64,000 nucleotides of DNA from contig NZ_JARXRN010000028.1 in NCBI RefSeq assembly GCF_029888045.1, positions 38,297 through 102,296 on the forward strand, written 5' to 3'. Positions 1 to 10,043 of the stretch are shown piece after piece; position 1 is the first letter of the stretch, and every line of letters starts with the position of its first letter. The translations under genes and the position numbers were made by a program. The DNA is from Luteimonas rhizosphaericola (GTDB taxonomy: Bacteria; Pseudomonadota; Gammaproteobacteria; Xanthomonadales; Xanthomonadaceae). The notes below the pieces were generated by a model. It saw only the letters and a list, made by a program, of their open reading frames with translations, was not told where the DNA came from and searched no databases.

Positions 1-826
1 CGAAACGGGTCAGCGAATCCATCAGCAGCAGCACGTGCAGGCCCTGGTCGCGGTAGTACTCGGCGATCGCGGTGGCGCGCAGCGCGCCGTGCAGGCGCGC
101 CAGCGGCGGCCGGTCGGCGGGCGTGGCCACCACCACCGCGCGGCGCAGGCCTTCCTCGCCCAGCGTGCTCTCGACGAAGTCGCGCACCTCGCGGCCGCGT
201 TCGCCGATCAGGCCGACCACGATCACGTCGGCCTTGGTGAAGCGGGTCATCATGCCCAGCAGCGTGGACTTGCCCACGCCAGAGCCGGCGAACAGGCCGA
301 TGCGCTGGCCGCGGCCGATCGGCAGCAGGGCGTTGATCGCGCGCACGCCCACGTCGAGCGACTGCGTGATCGGCTCGCGCATCAGCGGATTGATCGCGGT
401 GCCGGCCAGGCCGACCCACTGTTCGGCGCGGATCGGGCCGCGGCCGTCGAGCGGCACGCCGTCGCTGTCGATGACGCGACCGAGCAGGCCTTCGCCCACG
501 GCCACTTCGCCGCGCCGGCGCGAGGGCACCACGCGCGCGTTCGGCAGCAGGCCCTCCAGGTCGGCGGTCGGCATCAGGTAGGTGCGGTCGCCGGCGAAGC
601 CGACGACTTCGGCATCCACCCAGCGCCCGCCGGCGGTTTCCACCTTGCAGCGCGAACCCAGCGGCGCGCTGCAGCCGGAGGCTTCGAGCGTCAGGCCGAC
701 CGCGCGCCGCAGCACGCCCTCGCGGGCCAGCGCCAGCGAGGCCGGCTTCGGATCGGCGGCCTGCAGGCGCGCGGCCAGGCGCAGGTTGCGCGCCTCCTGC
801 CAGTGCGCGGCGGCGACCGCGCTCAC
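1..826 (-). CDS. fliI: Flagellum-specific type III export ATPase FliI (3' end off the window)
   Basis: FliI is the ATPase that powers export of flagellar rod, hook and filament subunits; it works at the cytoplasmic base of the basal body with FliH and FliJ. Reading the minus strand from a GTG at 826 gives an open frame to the window edge (275 codons). The frame carries a Walker A motif GSGVGKST preceded by GQRIGLF, and the downstream GLIGERGREVRDF and LLLMDSLTRF segments typical of F1-like flagellar ATPases. The C-terminal half is missing only because the window ends. The GTG start overlaps the fliH stop as GTGA, so translation is probably coupled to fliH. Confidence 0.93.
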   Translation of the reverse strand, partial: MSAVAAAHWQEARNLRLAARLQAADPKPASLALAREGVLRRAVGLTLEASGCSAPLGSRCKVETAGGRWVDAEVVGFAGDRTYLMPTADLEGLLPNARVVPSRRRGEVAVGEGLLGRVIDSDGVPLDGRGPIRAEQWVGLAGTAINPLMREPITQSLDVGVRAINALLPIGRGQRIGLFAGSGVGKSTLLGMMTRFTKADVIVVGLIGERGREVRDFVESTLGEEGLRRAVVVATPADRPPLARLHGALRATAIAEYYRDQGLHVLLLMDSLTRF

Positions 827-1455
827 GGCTGCGCCTCGCTGGCGGCCAGGGTCGCCTCGAGCACGCACTGCAGGCGCGAGGCGATGGTGCCGTCGATGCG
901 CACGCTCTCGCTGTGCAGGCGCAGTTCGCCGCGGCCGAGCGCGCCGTCCACCACCAGGCGCACGCCGTCCAGGCCGGCCAGGTGCGGGGCGAGCACGCCG
1001 AAATCGTCGTTGTGCAGGCGCAGTTCGAGTTCGCGGGTGTCGCTGCCCACCGCCTCCAGCGCCTCGCGCACCAGGTCGGCCAGCAGGGTGGGATCGGTCC
1101 GGTAGGCGCGCCCGAGCAGGCTGCCGGCGATGCGCACCGCCAGGTCGGCCAGCGCCTCGGCCACTTCGCCGTCGAGGCGCGCCAGCGGCCGGGTGAAGCC
1201 GTCCAGCACGCCTTCGATCTGCGCCACCATGCGCCGGATCTCGGCCTGGCCGGCGGCGAGGCCTTCGGCGTGGCCGCGGGCGTAGCCTTCCTCGCGCGCG
1301 GCGCGTTCGAGCGCCTGCAGGTCCTCGACGCTGGGCGGCGCCGGCGGCGGTTCCGGCGCCGGCGGCGGCACCACCGACAGTCCGGGCGCGTTCCAGCGCA
1401 CCGCGCCGGAGGCCATCGTCGGGTCCACCGCGGGCAGCGCGCCGGCGGCGTTCAA
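823..1455 (-). CDS. fliH: Flagellar assembly protein FliH
   Basis: FliH binds and restrains FliI and links it to the C-ring. This protein has 210 residues, a usual length for the family. A proline-rich N-terminal stretch (about residues 25-45) is followed by glycine repeats spaced by four (GYARGHAEGLAAGQAE, about 57-72), the GxxxG helix signature of FliH. The C-terminal half is the conserved FliI-binding domain with acidic and leucine-rich helices. It overlaps fliG by four bases upstream and fliI by four bases downstream, so it lies in the middle of a coupled fliE-F-G-H-I operon. Confidence 0.92.
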   Translation of the reverse strand: MNAAGALPAVDPTMASGAVRWNAPGLSVVPPPAPEPPPAPPSVEDLQALERAAREEGYARGHAEGLAAGQAEIRRMVAQIEGVLDGFTRPLARLDGEVAEALADLAVRIAGSLLGRAYRTDPTLLADLVREALEAVGSDTRELELRLHNDDFGVLAPHLAGLDGVRLVVDGALGRGELRLHSESVRIDGTIASRLQCVLEATLAASEAQP

Positions 1456-2465
1456 ACCAGCACCTCGGCCTTGGCCGCGAGCTGGATGTCGCCGTTGTCG
1501 GCCATCCGCCGCACCACCGCCAGGATTTCCTTCTGCGCCGCTTCCACCTCGGCCAGGCGCACCGGGCCGCGTGCCTCCATGTCCTCGATCAGGATCTCGG
1601 CCGCGCGCTGCGACATGTTGCCGGTGATCTTCTCGCGCACGCGCGCGTCGGCGCCGCGCAGGGCCAGCGCCAGCTGTTCACTGGAGATCTCGCGCAGCAC
1701 CGCCTGCATCGCGCGGTCGTCGATCTCGGCCAGGTTGTCGAACACGAACATCAGGTCGCGGATGCGGGTGCCGAGCTCGCTGTCGACCTCGCCGATCGCG
1801 CCCAGCAGCACCTCGTCCTGGCCGGAGTCCATGAAGTTGAGGATGTTGGCCGCCACCTTCACCCCGCCCACCGACGAGGACTTGATGTTCTGGCTGCCGG
1901 AGAACTGCCGCGCCATCACTTCGTTGAGTTCGTTGAGCGCATGCGGCGGGATGCCGTCGAGCGTGGCCAGGCGCAGCAGCACGTCCACGCGCACGCGTTC
2001 GGCCAGGCACTTGAGCACTTCGGCGGCCTGGTCGCCGTCGAGGTGGGCCATCACGATGGCGATGATCTGCGGGTGCTCGTTGCGCACCAGTTCCGCGATC
2101 GCGCGCGGCTCCATCCACTTCAGGGTGTCGAGGCCGGAGGTGTTGCGGCCGTGCAGGATGCGGTCGATCAGGCTGCTGGCGCGGTCCTCGCCGAGCGCCT
2201 GGGTGAGCACCGCGCGTACGTATTCGTCCGCGCCGCTGCCCAGGCCGCTGGGCTGGGCCAGCACGTCGACGAACTCGTCGAACACCTTGGCCACGGCCTC
2301 GCGGCTCACGCCGCCGACCGAGGTCATCGCCAGGCCGAGCTTCTGCACTTCCTTGGCGCCCATGTGCTTGAGCACCTCGGCCGCCTGCTGCTCGCCGAGC
2401 GAGAGCAGCACGATCGCCGCGCGCTGCACGCCGGTGAGCGAATCGGTGCGCACCAGGTCAGCCAT
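1452..2465 (-). CDS. fliG: Flagellar motor switch protein FliG
   Basis: FliG is the C-ring protein on which the stator pushes, and it is part of the switch complex with FliM and FliN. Its 337 residues match the family length. The central EHPQ motif (RNEHPQIIAIV), which contacts FliM, is intact. The C-terminal torque domain has the typical charged helix (MFVFDNLAEIDDRAMQ, then LREI) that faces the stator. The N-terminal domain (about residues 10-100) should bind the FliF tail. It overlaps fliF by eight bases, which suggests translational coupling of these two stoichiometric partners. Confidence 0.97.
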   Translation of the reverse strand: MADLVRTDSLTGVQRAAIVLLSLGEQQAAEVLKHMGAKEVQKLGLAMTSVGGVSREAVAKVFDEFVDVLAQPSGLGSGADEYVRAVLTQALGEDRASSLIDRILHGRNTSGLDTLKWMEPRAIAELVRNEHPQIIAIVMAHLDGDQAAEVLKCLAERVRVDVLLRLATLDGIPPHALNELNEVMARQFSGSQNIKSSSVGGVKVAANILNFMDSGQDEVLLGAIGEVDSELGTRIRDLMFVFDNLAEIDDRAMQAVLREISSEQLALALRGADARVREKITGNMSQRAAEILIEDMEARGPVRLAEVEAAQKEILAVVRRMADNGDIQLAAKAEVLV

Positions 2466-4134
2466 CGGAGGCCACCATGTCGCGCACCACCTGGGCCACG
2501 CGCTTGGCGTCGGTGTTGACCGCGGTGCGCGCGATCTCGAGCTTGTCGTCGAAGTTCATCGCCGCCGCGCCCGGGGCGCCGCCGGCGGGCGCCGCCACCT
2601 TGGCCTGCGCGGGCGCGGAGAGGGTGACCGGCGGTTCGTCGTCGACGTCGGCGGCCGGCAGCACGGTCGCCGTCGCGACCTTGGGCGCCAGCAGCTGGCG
2701 CGAGGCCGGCCGCAGCACGGTGAAGATCAGCAGCAGCACCGCCAGGCCGCCGAACACCAGCCGCGCCAGTTCGCGCGCACGCGGGTGCTGCCAGATCGGC
2801 GGGCCTTCCAGCGGCGCGTCCAGCGCGCCGCGGGCGAACGGGGCGTTGACCACCGAGACCACGTCGCCGCGCGCGGCGTCGAAGCCGATCGCCTGCTGCA
2901 CCAGGGTCTCGATGCGCGTGATCTCGGCGGCGCTCAGGGCGCGGCCCGCGGCGGCCGCGGCGGGCGCACCGTTGGCGCCCGGGGCCGCGGGCGCGGCGGG
3001 GGCGAGGTTGTCGACCAGCACCGCCGCGGTGACGCGGCGGATGCGGCCGGGCGCCTGGCGGGTGTGGGTCAGGGTGCGGTCGATCTCGTAGTTGCGCACC
3101 GAGCTGCGGCTGCCCGGGCCGGTGCTGGCCTCGGCCGCCGCCGGCGCGGCGAGATCGGCCGCGTCGGGGTTGTTGCTCACCGCGCCCGGCACGCCCTGGG
3201 CGACCGCGTCGGCGCCGCCGACCGCGCTGCCGCTCTCGGACACCTGCTCGCTGCGCACCATCGCCGGCTGCGGGCCGTAGCGCTCGCTGGCCTCCTCGGT
3301 CTGGGCGAAATCCATGTCCACGCTGACCTTGGCGCTCACGCGCCCGGGGCCGGTCATCGGCTCGAGCAGTTCCTCGATGCGCTGCACGTACACCGCTTCC
3401 TGGCGCCGCTGCTGGTCGAACTGCTTGGCGCCGATCGCGTCCTCGCTCTGCGGGTCGGCGTTGGAGAGCATGCGGCCGAACTGGTCGACCACGGTCACGC
3501 GCTCGGGCGGCAGCCCGGGGATGGACGAGGCGACGAGGTGCACGATCGCATTCACCTGGCCCTGCTCGAGCGTGCTGCCGGCGCGCAGCTGCAGCACCAC
3601 CGAGGCGCTGGCCGGTTCCTTCTGGCGGGTGAACGCGCTCGGCTTGGGCATGGCCAGGTGCACGCGCGCCTCGCGCACGGGCCGCAGGTTGCCGATGGTG
3701 CGCGCCAGCTCGATCTCCTGCGCGTGCTGGTAGCGCGCGCTCTCGATGAACTGGCTGGTGCCGAAGCCCTGGTCGCCCTGCATCGATTCGAAGCCCTTGC
3801 CGTCGGCCGCCGGCAGGCCGGCCGCGGCCAGCGCCATGCGCGCATCGCCGACCTGGTCGAGCGGCACCGCCAGCGCGCCGGTGGCCGGGTCGAGCTTGAA
3901 CGGGATCTGCGCGGTGCGCAGCAGTTCGGCGGCCTCGGCGTTGGACTTGGGGTCCAGCCCGGCCTGCACCGGCACGAAGTCCGGCTTCTGGCTCCAGAAG
4001 AACAGCCACAGCCCGAGCGCGATCGCCGCGGCGACCAGCGCCAGCAGGCCGAGCTGGCGCACCGCCGGGATGTCCTGCAGGCGGCCGAGGTCGCGCAGGT
4101 TGGCGGAGGCCTTGGGAAGTGCGATCACGCTCAT
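2458..4134 (-). CDS. fliF: Flagellar MS-ring protein FliF
   Basis: FliF forms the inner-membrane MS ring on which the flagellum is built. It has 558 residues with two membrane spans, one at about 28-48 (GLLALVAAAIALGLWLFFW) and one at about 455-478 (LVFGGLAVLLLIFTVL). The large periplasmic part carries the ring-building motifs of the YscJ/FliF family, for example the VRLAMPKPS-like segment and the conserved EIDRTLTHTR region. The C-terminal tail after the second span (DDKLEIARTAVNTDAKRVAQVV) is the FliG-binding helix. Low-complexity Ala/Gly/Pro stretches interrupt the periplasmic domain, as is common in GC-rich relatives. Confidence 0.97.
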   Translation of the reverse strand: MSVIALPKASANLRDLGRLQDIPAVRQLGLLALVAAAIALGLWLFFWSQKPDFVPVQAGLDPKSNAEAAELLRTAQIPFKLDPATGALAVPLDQVGDARMALAAAGLPAADGKGFESMQGDQGFGTSQFIESARYQHAQEIELARTIGNLRPVREARVHLAMPKPSAFTRQKEPASASVVLQLRAGSTLEQGQVNAIVHLVASSIPGLPPERVTVVDQFGRMLSNADPQSEDAIGAKQFDQQRRQEAVYVQRIEELLEPMTGPGRVSAKVSVDMDFAQTEEASERYGPQPAMVRSEQVSESGSAVGGADAVAQGVPGAVSNNPDAADLAAPAAAEASTGPGSRSSVRNYEIDRTLTHTRQAPGRIRRVTAAVLVDNLAPAAPAAPGANGAPAAAAAGRALSAAEITRIETLVQQAIGFDAARGDVVSVVNAPFARGALDAPLEGPPIWQHPRARELARLVFGGLAVLLLIFTVLRPASRQLLAPKVATATVLPAADVDDEPPVTLSAPAQAKVAAPAGGAPGAAAMNFDDKLEIARTAVNTDAKRVAQVVRDMVASDG

Positions 4135-4187
4135 GGTCGGGGCCGGCTGGAGGTCGTGGGCGGGGTGGTGGAGTCAGGGGCGCCGGG

Positions 4188-4547
4188 TCAGACCGGCATG
4201 TTCATCACGTCCTGGTAGGCCTGGACGAGGCGGTTGCGCACCTCGACCGTGGCCCGGAACGCGACCTGCGACTGCTGCATCGCGACCATCACCCGGGCCA
4301 GGTCCGCGCGCGGGTCGCCGAGTTCGAACGCCTGCTGCAGGGCGCCGGCATTGGCCTGGGTGGCGCTGACCTTGTCGATCGTGTTCGACAGCGTCTCGGC
4401 GAACCCCGGCGTGCCCTGGGCCTTGCCCGCGCCGCCCACTCCGCCCACGTCGATCGCGTTTGAGGGCGCGACGTCGGCGCGCGCGGCTCCGGTGCGCATC
4501 TCGTGCGCGCGGATCTGCGAAAGGATCGATGAGATGGCGTCGGACAT
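4188..4547 (-). CDS. fliE: Flagellar hook-basal body protein FliE
   Basis: FliE is the small adaptor joining the MS ring to the rod, and it is exported by the type III apparatus. The 119-residue protein has the standard C-terminal signature (FRATVEVRNRLVQAYQDVMNMPV) at its very end. The preceding helix (MVAMQQSQVAF) packs against rod subunits. The N-terminal 40 residues are variable and Ala/Gly rich, as usual. It is the first gene of the fliEFGHI operon; a sigma-54 promoter sits 35-49 bases upstream of its ATG. Confidence 0.95.
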   Translation of the reverse strand: MSDAISSILSQIRAHEMRTGAARADVAPSNAIDVGGVGGAGKAQGTPGFAETLSNTIDKVSATQANAGALQQAFELGDPRADLARVMVAMQQSQVAFRATVEVRNRLVQAYQDVMNMPV

Positions 4548-4581
4548 CGCGTGGGCTGCCGGTCGGTCTGCAGGGGATCAG

Positions 4582-4596
4582 GCAAGTCCCGTGCCA
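4582..4596 (-). promoter_or_regulatory. Sigma-54 promoter of fliE
   Basis: Read on the minus strand this is TGGCACG-N4-TTGCC, with GG and GC exactly ten bases apart: a consensus -24/-12 RpoN element. The predicted start is about 24 bases before the fliE ATG. Since fleQ and rpoN2 are the next genes upstream, RpoN2/FleQ control of the fliEFGHI operon is the natural reading. Confidence 0.88.
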
Positions 4597-4630
4597 CGGC
4601 CGCGTCGGAAAGCCGCCGCGACGGCGTGGC

Positions 4631-6093
<1,463 letters not shown>

Positions 6094-6097
<4 letters not shown>

Positions 6098-6498
6098 GCC
6101 GACGCCTCCGTAGCGGTGCCGGTGTTGCCGTCGCTGGCCAGGGCCTCGAGCAGCGGCAGCACTTCGTGGATGTAGGCCAGCTTGCTGACGAACGCGTCGG
6201 CACCGGCGCGCAGCGCGTGCTCGCGGTGCTCGCCGTCGTCGAAGTGGCTGGCGATGACGATGTAGGGCGGGTCGTCCTGGGCCTTGATCAGGCGCGTGGC
6301 CTGCAGCCCGCCCATCTCGGGCATGGCCAGGTCCATCAGCACCACGTCCGGGCGCAGCACCTCGCACTGGGCGATCGCCTCCACCCCGTTGCCGGCGGTG
6401 CCGGCCACGGTCAGCCAGGACAGGCGGCGGAAGTGGCGCATCGCCGCGGAGATGAAGCCGGCATGGTCGTCGACCAGCAGCACGGAAATCTGGCGCAT
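6094..6498 (-). CDS. vemR: Single-domain response regulator, VemR-like
   Basis: This 134-residue protein is a receiver domain with no output domain. It has the acidic pair (LLVDDH), the phospho-acceptor aspartate in [13 protein letters not shown], the conserved Ser/Thr region (VIASHF) and the lysine (FVSKL). In Xanthomonas campestris a stand-alone receiver called VemR sits between rpoN2 and fleQ and affects motility and virulence; gene order and architecture here are the same. It overlaps rpoN2 by one base and fleQ by four, so the three are translated as a unit. The naming rests on synteny plus architecture. Confidence 0.85.
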
Positions 6499-7889
6499 CA
6501 GGCGGTCTCCTGCCGGACCTGGCGCGGGGCCAGGCGCTGGCGTGCGCGGGCGGGGCCGATCGCCAGCTGGTCGCGGTACTTGGCCACGGTGCGGCGGGCG
6601 ATGCGGATGCCCTGGCGGGCGAGGATGCCGGCGATCACGTCGTCGGCCAGCGGGGCGTTGGCGGGTTCGTCGTCGATCAGGCGCTTGACCATCGCCTTGA
6701 CCGCGCTGCCGCTGACGTCGGCGCCTTCCAGGCGCACCGCGAACAGGCGCTTGAGTTCGAAGGTGCCGCGCGGGGTCTGGATGTACTTGCCGCTCACGAT
6801 CCGCGAGACGGTGGATTCGTGCACGCCGATGCTGTCGGCGACCTCGCGCAGGGTCAGCGGCAGGATCGCCTCCGGGCCCTGGTCAAGAAAGGCGCCTTGG
6901 CGTTCGACCAGCACCTGCGCGGTGCGCAGCAGGGTCTCGTTGCGCATCGACACGCCGCGCACCAGCCAGCGTGCCTCGTCCAGCAGGCCGCGCAGCACGG
7001 TGTGCTCGCTGCCGGCCAGCGCGCGCTCGCAGTGCGGTGCCAGGCGCACGCGCGGCGCGGCGCGGCGGTTGAGCGCCACCCGCCAGGCGCCGCCGGCGTG
7101 CCAGGCGAGCACGTCGGGGACGATATGCTCGTGCACGTCGGACACCGGGGCCTGCACCGGGTGCGGGCGCAGGGCCAGGATCATCGCCAGCGCCGCGCGC
7201 ACGAGGGCGGCTCCGGCGCCGGTGGCGGCGGCGATCGCGGCCTCGTCGTGGGCGGCCAGCAGGTCGACGTGGTCGGCCAGGATCCGCAGCGCCAGCGCGC
7301 GGGCGGCATCCTCGGGCAGCGCGCGAAGCTGCGCCGACAGGCATTCGCGGGCGTCGGCGGCGGCCATGCCCGGCCAGTCGCCGTGCAGCAGGCGCAGGCG
7401 CAGCACGCCGACGTCGCCGGCGCGGGCCGGGAACGCGGCGCGCGCGGCGGCCAGCAGGGCGTCGAGCGGCTGCTCGAGGTAGCCGCGGTCGTCGCAGTGG
7501 TCCAGCCACCAGGCCGCGACCTCGAGGTCGGCGGGCGCCCAGTGCAGGTCCAGCAGGCGCAGCAGGCGCAGGCGCGGATCGCTCGACTCGCCCTCGGCGA
7601 TGCGCGCGGAAGCGTCGTCGTCGGCCGCGCCGACGCTGCCGCCGGACAGGAAGGCCGGCTCGGGCAGTTCGTCCCAGGCCGCCGCTTCGAGCGCCGCGGT
7701 CTCGGCGGTGGACTCGTCCTCGGGTTCGTCGCCGGGCTCTTCCTGCTCCAGCAGCGGGTTGCGCTCCAGCGCCTGGCGCAGCTCCTGTTCGAGCTGCGGC
7801 GCGGTCAGCTGCAGCAGCCGGATCGACTGCAGCAGCTGCGGCGTCAGGTTGACGCCCTGGACCATGCCGACGCGAAGACTTCCTTTCAT
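6498..7889 (-). CDS. rpoN2: RNA polymerase sigma-54 factor, flagellar paralogue RpoN2
   Basis: Sigma-54 recognises -24/-12 promoters and needs an AAA+ activator. The 463-residue protein begins with the activator-interacting region I ([14 protein letters not shown], a glutamine/leucine-rich helix) and has an acidic region II (about 45-85). Its core-binding region ends in an HTH ([19 protein letters not shown]). The RpoN box ARRTVAKYR is intact near the C-terminus. The start at 7889 is where region I begins; upstream in-frame sequence has no sigma-54 similarity. Its place in the flagellar cluster points to the RpoN2 copy known from xanthomonads, so a second rpoN should exist elsewhere. Confidence 0.93.
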   Translation of the reverse strand: MKGSLRVGMVQGVNLTPQLLQSIRLLQLTAPQLEQELRQALERNPLLEQEEPGDEPEDESTAETAALEAAAWDELPEPAFLSGGSVGAADDDASARIAEGESSDPRLRLLRLLDLHWAPADLEVAAWWLDHCDDRGYLEQPLDALLAAARAAFPARAGDVGVLRLRLLHGDWPGMAAADARECLSAQLRALPEDAARALALRILADHVDLLAAHDEAAIAAATGAGAALVRAALAMILALRPHPVQAPVSDVHEHIVPDVLAWHAGGAWRVALNRRAAPRVRLAPHCERALAGSEHTVLRGLLDEARWLVRGVSMRNETLLRTAQVLVERQGAFLDQGPEAILPLTLREVADSIGVHESTVSRIVSGKYIQTPRGTFELKRLFAVRLEGADVSGSAVKAMVKRLIDDEPANAPLADDVIAGILARQGIRIARRTVAKYRDQLAIGPARARQRLAPRQVRQETA

Positions 7890-7961
7890 GCCCCTGACTC
7901 CCGTGCGCCGGCAGGTCGCCGGCGAGTGGAGGCATCGTGAGCGTGTCGTGACGGTTTCCGA

Positions 7962-8026
7962 ATCGGGGCGCACCCGGGTCCGGATCGGGGCGTTCCCGGT
8001 CCGATGTCGGGGAGTCCCCGACATCG
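7962..8026. repeat. Imperfect 20-22 bp repeats ending in a 25-bp dyad upstream of rpoN2
   Basis: Two tandem units begin ATCGGGGCG (7962-7983 and 7984-8003). They run into a near-perfect palindrome at 8002-8026 with 12-bp arms (CGATGTCGGGGA) around one central base. It lies between the NarL-type regulator gene and rpoN2, 113-137 bases upstream of the rpoN2 start. It has no T-tract on either strand, so it fits an operator better than an intrinsic terminator, though a structural RNA role cannot be excluded. Confidence 0.6.
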
Positions 8027-8090
8027 CGTCATGTTTCCGACGCGGGGGGAGCAGAAGGTGACGCGAACCGACGCGCCGCGTCACCCGCGC

Positions 8091-8726
8091 TCAGGGGCGA
8101 TCGTGCAGCCGCATGGCGATCCGGAGCAGTTCGCCGGCATTCCGGCAGCCCAGCGCCTCCATGATCCGCGCGCGGTGGGTTTCCACGGTCTTGACGCTGA
8201 TTCCGAGGTCGCCGGCGATCTGCTTGGTGGTGCGGCCGGCGCCGATCGCGTCGAGGATCTCGCGCTGCCGCCGCGGCAGCGCGTCGACGTTGCCCTCGCC
8301 GCGGGCGCCGTTGCGCAACGCCTGCAATTGCGGTGCCTGGACGTGCGGGCTGAGGTAGGTGCGGCCGGCGGCGGCCGCGCGCAGGGCGATCTCGAGCTCG
8401 GCCGGGGCGGCCTCCTTGACCACGAAGCCCATCGCACCGCGCGCCAGCGCCTCGCGCACGTGCAGGGCGTCGTCGTGCATCGACATGATCACCACCGCGC
8501 TCTCGGGGCAGGTCGCGCGCAGTTCGGCCAGGGCGTCGAACCCGCTGCGCCCCGGCATCGACAGGTCCAGCAGCACGATGTGCGGCAGGGACTCGCGCGT
8601 GCGCAGCACCGCCTCGTCGGCGTTGCTGGCCTCGGCCACGACCTCGATGTCCGCGAACGACTCCAGCAACCGGCGCAGGCCGGCACGCACCAGCGTGTGG
8701 TCATCGCAGATCAGTACTCGCAGCAA
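8091..8726 (-). CDS. NarL/FixJ-family response regulator
   Basis: A two-domain response regulator of 211 residues. It has an N-terminal receiver (acidic CDDH, phospho-Asp in IVLLDLSMPGRSG, VIMSMHDD, and K in FVVKEAAPAEL) and a C-terminal LuxR-type HTH (LPRRQREILDAI, GISVKTVETHRARIMEALG). The chosen start is TTG at 8726, because a strong GGAGGGGG Shine-Dalgarno lies just upstream and the receiver fold starts immediately; an in-frame extension to 8774 is possible. It sits between a PilZ gene and rpoN2 in the flagellar cluster, so a role in motility or adhesion control is likely, but its sensor kinase is not adjacent. Confidence 0.85.
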   Translation of the reverse strand: MLRVLICDDHTLVRAGLRRLLESFADIEVVAEASNADEAVLRTRESLPHIVLLDLSMPGRSGFDALAELRATCPESAVVIMSMHDDALHVREALARGAMGFVVKEAAPAELEIALRAAAAGRTYLSPHVQAPQLQALRNGARGEGNVDALPRRQREILDAIGAGRTTKQIAGDLGISVKTVETHRARIMEALGCRNAGELLRIAMRLHDRP

Positions 8727-8808
8727 CGCTACCCCCTCCGCTTGCGCGCCCACCATAGCGCGCGTCGCGGGCACGCGTCGCGCACCCCCGCGAAGTGTGA
8801 CAGGTTGC

Positions 8809-9375
8809 TCAGGTCTCGGGCCGCGGACGCCGGCTTTCCGCCACCGCGCGCCGATGGATCCGGAACAGGTGCCGCTCCAGCGCGGCTTCCAGCGCCGGCG
8901 GCAGCGGGTCGAACCGCAGCCACACGCGCAGCCCTTCGGCGGTCTGTTCGCGCGCGAGCTCGGTCGCCGGCAGCTGCAGCGTGGACGGCAGCCAGTCGGC
9001 GGGACGGACCCGCAGCAGGCCGCCTTCGGGCGCGTCGGGCGGCGGTTCGGACAGCAGCAGGCAGGCGCCGCGCGCCGACCACTGCAGGAAGCGCACCGGG
9101 TCGGCGTCCTCGTGCCGGACGAGGCTGGCGACCAGGGTGGTCAACAGGTCGAGCTTGGCCTCGATCCGCGGCAGCGCGTGGTCGCCGCCGCTTTCGGGCT
9201 CTTCGTTGCGTGGGCCGTCCTCGACCACCGCCAGCGCGCGCAGCAGCGCCTCGGCGCTCGCGGCCAGCACGGGGTCGGTGCGGCGCGGGCGCGGCACGAA
9301 CGCCGCCGGCCGCAGTTCCTCGCAGCTCAGGCTGTCGCCGAACAGCAGCTCCGCGGCGGCGGCGGGCGTGGTCAC
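8809..9375 (-). CDS. PilZ-like c-di-GMP-responsive flagellar-cluster protein
   Basis: This 188-residue protein starts with GTG at 9375, overlapping the upstream stop as GTGA. The N-terminal 75 residues are helical and charged. A helix around 75-95 (LPRIEAKLDLLTTLVASLV) has heptad-like leucines. The rest resembles the atypical PilZ proteins found in the fliS/fliD neighbourhood of xanthomonads (segments VRFLQWSARGACLL and EGLRVWLRFDPLPPALEAALERHLFRIHRR). The classical RxxxR and D/NxSxxG c-di-GMP motifs are weak (RFLQWSARG), so nucleotide binding is uncertain. Assignment rests on fold-like pattern and gene position. Confidence 0.6.
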   Translation of the reverse strand: MTTPAAAAELLFGDSLSCEELRPAAFVPRPRRTDPVLAASAEALLRALAVVEDGPRNEEPESGGDHALPRIEAKLDLLTTLVASLVRHEDADPVRFLQWSARGACLLLSEPPPDAPEGGLLRVRPADWLPSTLQLPATELAREQTAEGLRVWLRFDPLPPALEAALERHLFRIHRRAVAESRRPRPET

Positions 9376-9653
9376 GCCAGTTCCCGCAGCCACGCGCGTG
9401 CCCCGCGCTGGTCGTGGCCGAGCTTGTCGAGCGCGCGGCCGACCGCGTCGCGCGCGGACTGGATCTCGGCCGCCAACGCCTGCTGCGCCTGGAGCAGCGC
9501 GCGCCACGGCGCCTGCGGCTGGGTGCTGAAATCGACCGCGGACACGGCCGCGACCACGGCCTGGTCGTGCGCCTGCAGTAGGGCGGTGGCGCGGTCGAAG
9601 GCGTCGGCGGCGATCGCCGCGCGCACTTCGTCCACCGGCAGCACCGGGATCAC
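9372..9653 (-). CDS. Small FliT-like flagellar chaperone candidate
   Basis: A 93-residue, entirely helical, alanine- and glutamine-rich protein lies directly after fliS and overlaps it by four bases. FliT chaperones are of this size and position: small helical proteins downstream of fliS that bind the FliD cap. I see no decisive sequence motif, so the call rests on synteny, size and predicted helicity. It also overlaps the next gene (PilZ-like) as GTGA. Confidence 0.55.
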   Translation of the reverse strand: MIPVLPVDEVRAAIAADAFDRATALLQAHDQAVVAAVSAVDFSTQPQAPWRALLQAQQALAAEIQSARDAVGRALDKLGHDQRGARAWLRELA

Positions 9654-10042
9654 GGCCCCACCGCCGGCGCGATCGCCAGCCAGGCCGATTCGATATCGCC
9701 AAGCAGGTCGTCGACCTCGAGCAGCGGCGCGGCGTCGTTCTCGACGTTGGCCGCGAGCAGCCGCCGCTGGGCATAGTCGTACAGCGCCTGCAGCCCGTCG
9801 GCGATCTCGCCGCCGGCCTCCAGGTTGAGCGCGCCGTTGAGCCCGCCGATGATCGCGCTGGCGTCGCTGATCGCCTGCGACTTGCGGGTGAGGTCGCCGC
9901 GCTGCAGGCAGGCCGCCGCCAGTCGCGCGCGTTCACGCGCGCCGGCGAGCATCAGGGCGATCAGCCGGTGCGGGCTGGCGTCCAGCGCGGCGCTGGACAC
10001 GCCGGTCTGCCGGTACTGGTTGGCGAGGTTGCGGGCGTTCAT
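9650..10042 (-). CDS. fliS: Flagellin export chaperone FliS
   Basis: FliS binds the disordered C-terminus of flagellin in the cytoplasm and delivers it to the export gate. The 130-residue protein has the family pattern: an N-terminal YRQTGV segment, then SPHRLIALMLAGARERARLA (helix 2), a KSQAISDASAIIGGLNGALN helix, and the YDYAQRRLLAANVENDAAPLLEVDDLL C-terminal region. It follows fliD with one base between stop and start and precedes the FliT-like gene, the canonical fliD-fliS-fliT order. Confidence 0.95.
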   Translation of the reverse strand: MNARNLANQYRQTGVSSAALDASPHRLIALMLAGARERARLAAACLQRGDLTRKSQAISDASAIIGGLNGALNLEAGGEIADGLQALYDYAQRRLLAANVENDAAPLLEVDDLLGDIESAWLAIAPAVGP

Positions 10043-10043
10043 G

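Noticed and set aside
913..4218. Very long plus-strand open frame antisense to fliH-fliF
   Set aside because: It is a GC-skew shadow: Arg/Gln/His-rich low-complexity translation, no ribosome site, and the minus strand carries the recognised flagellar genes.
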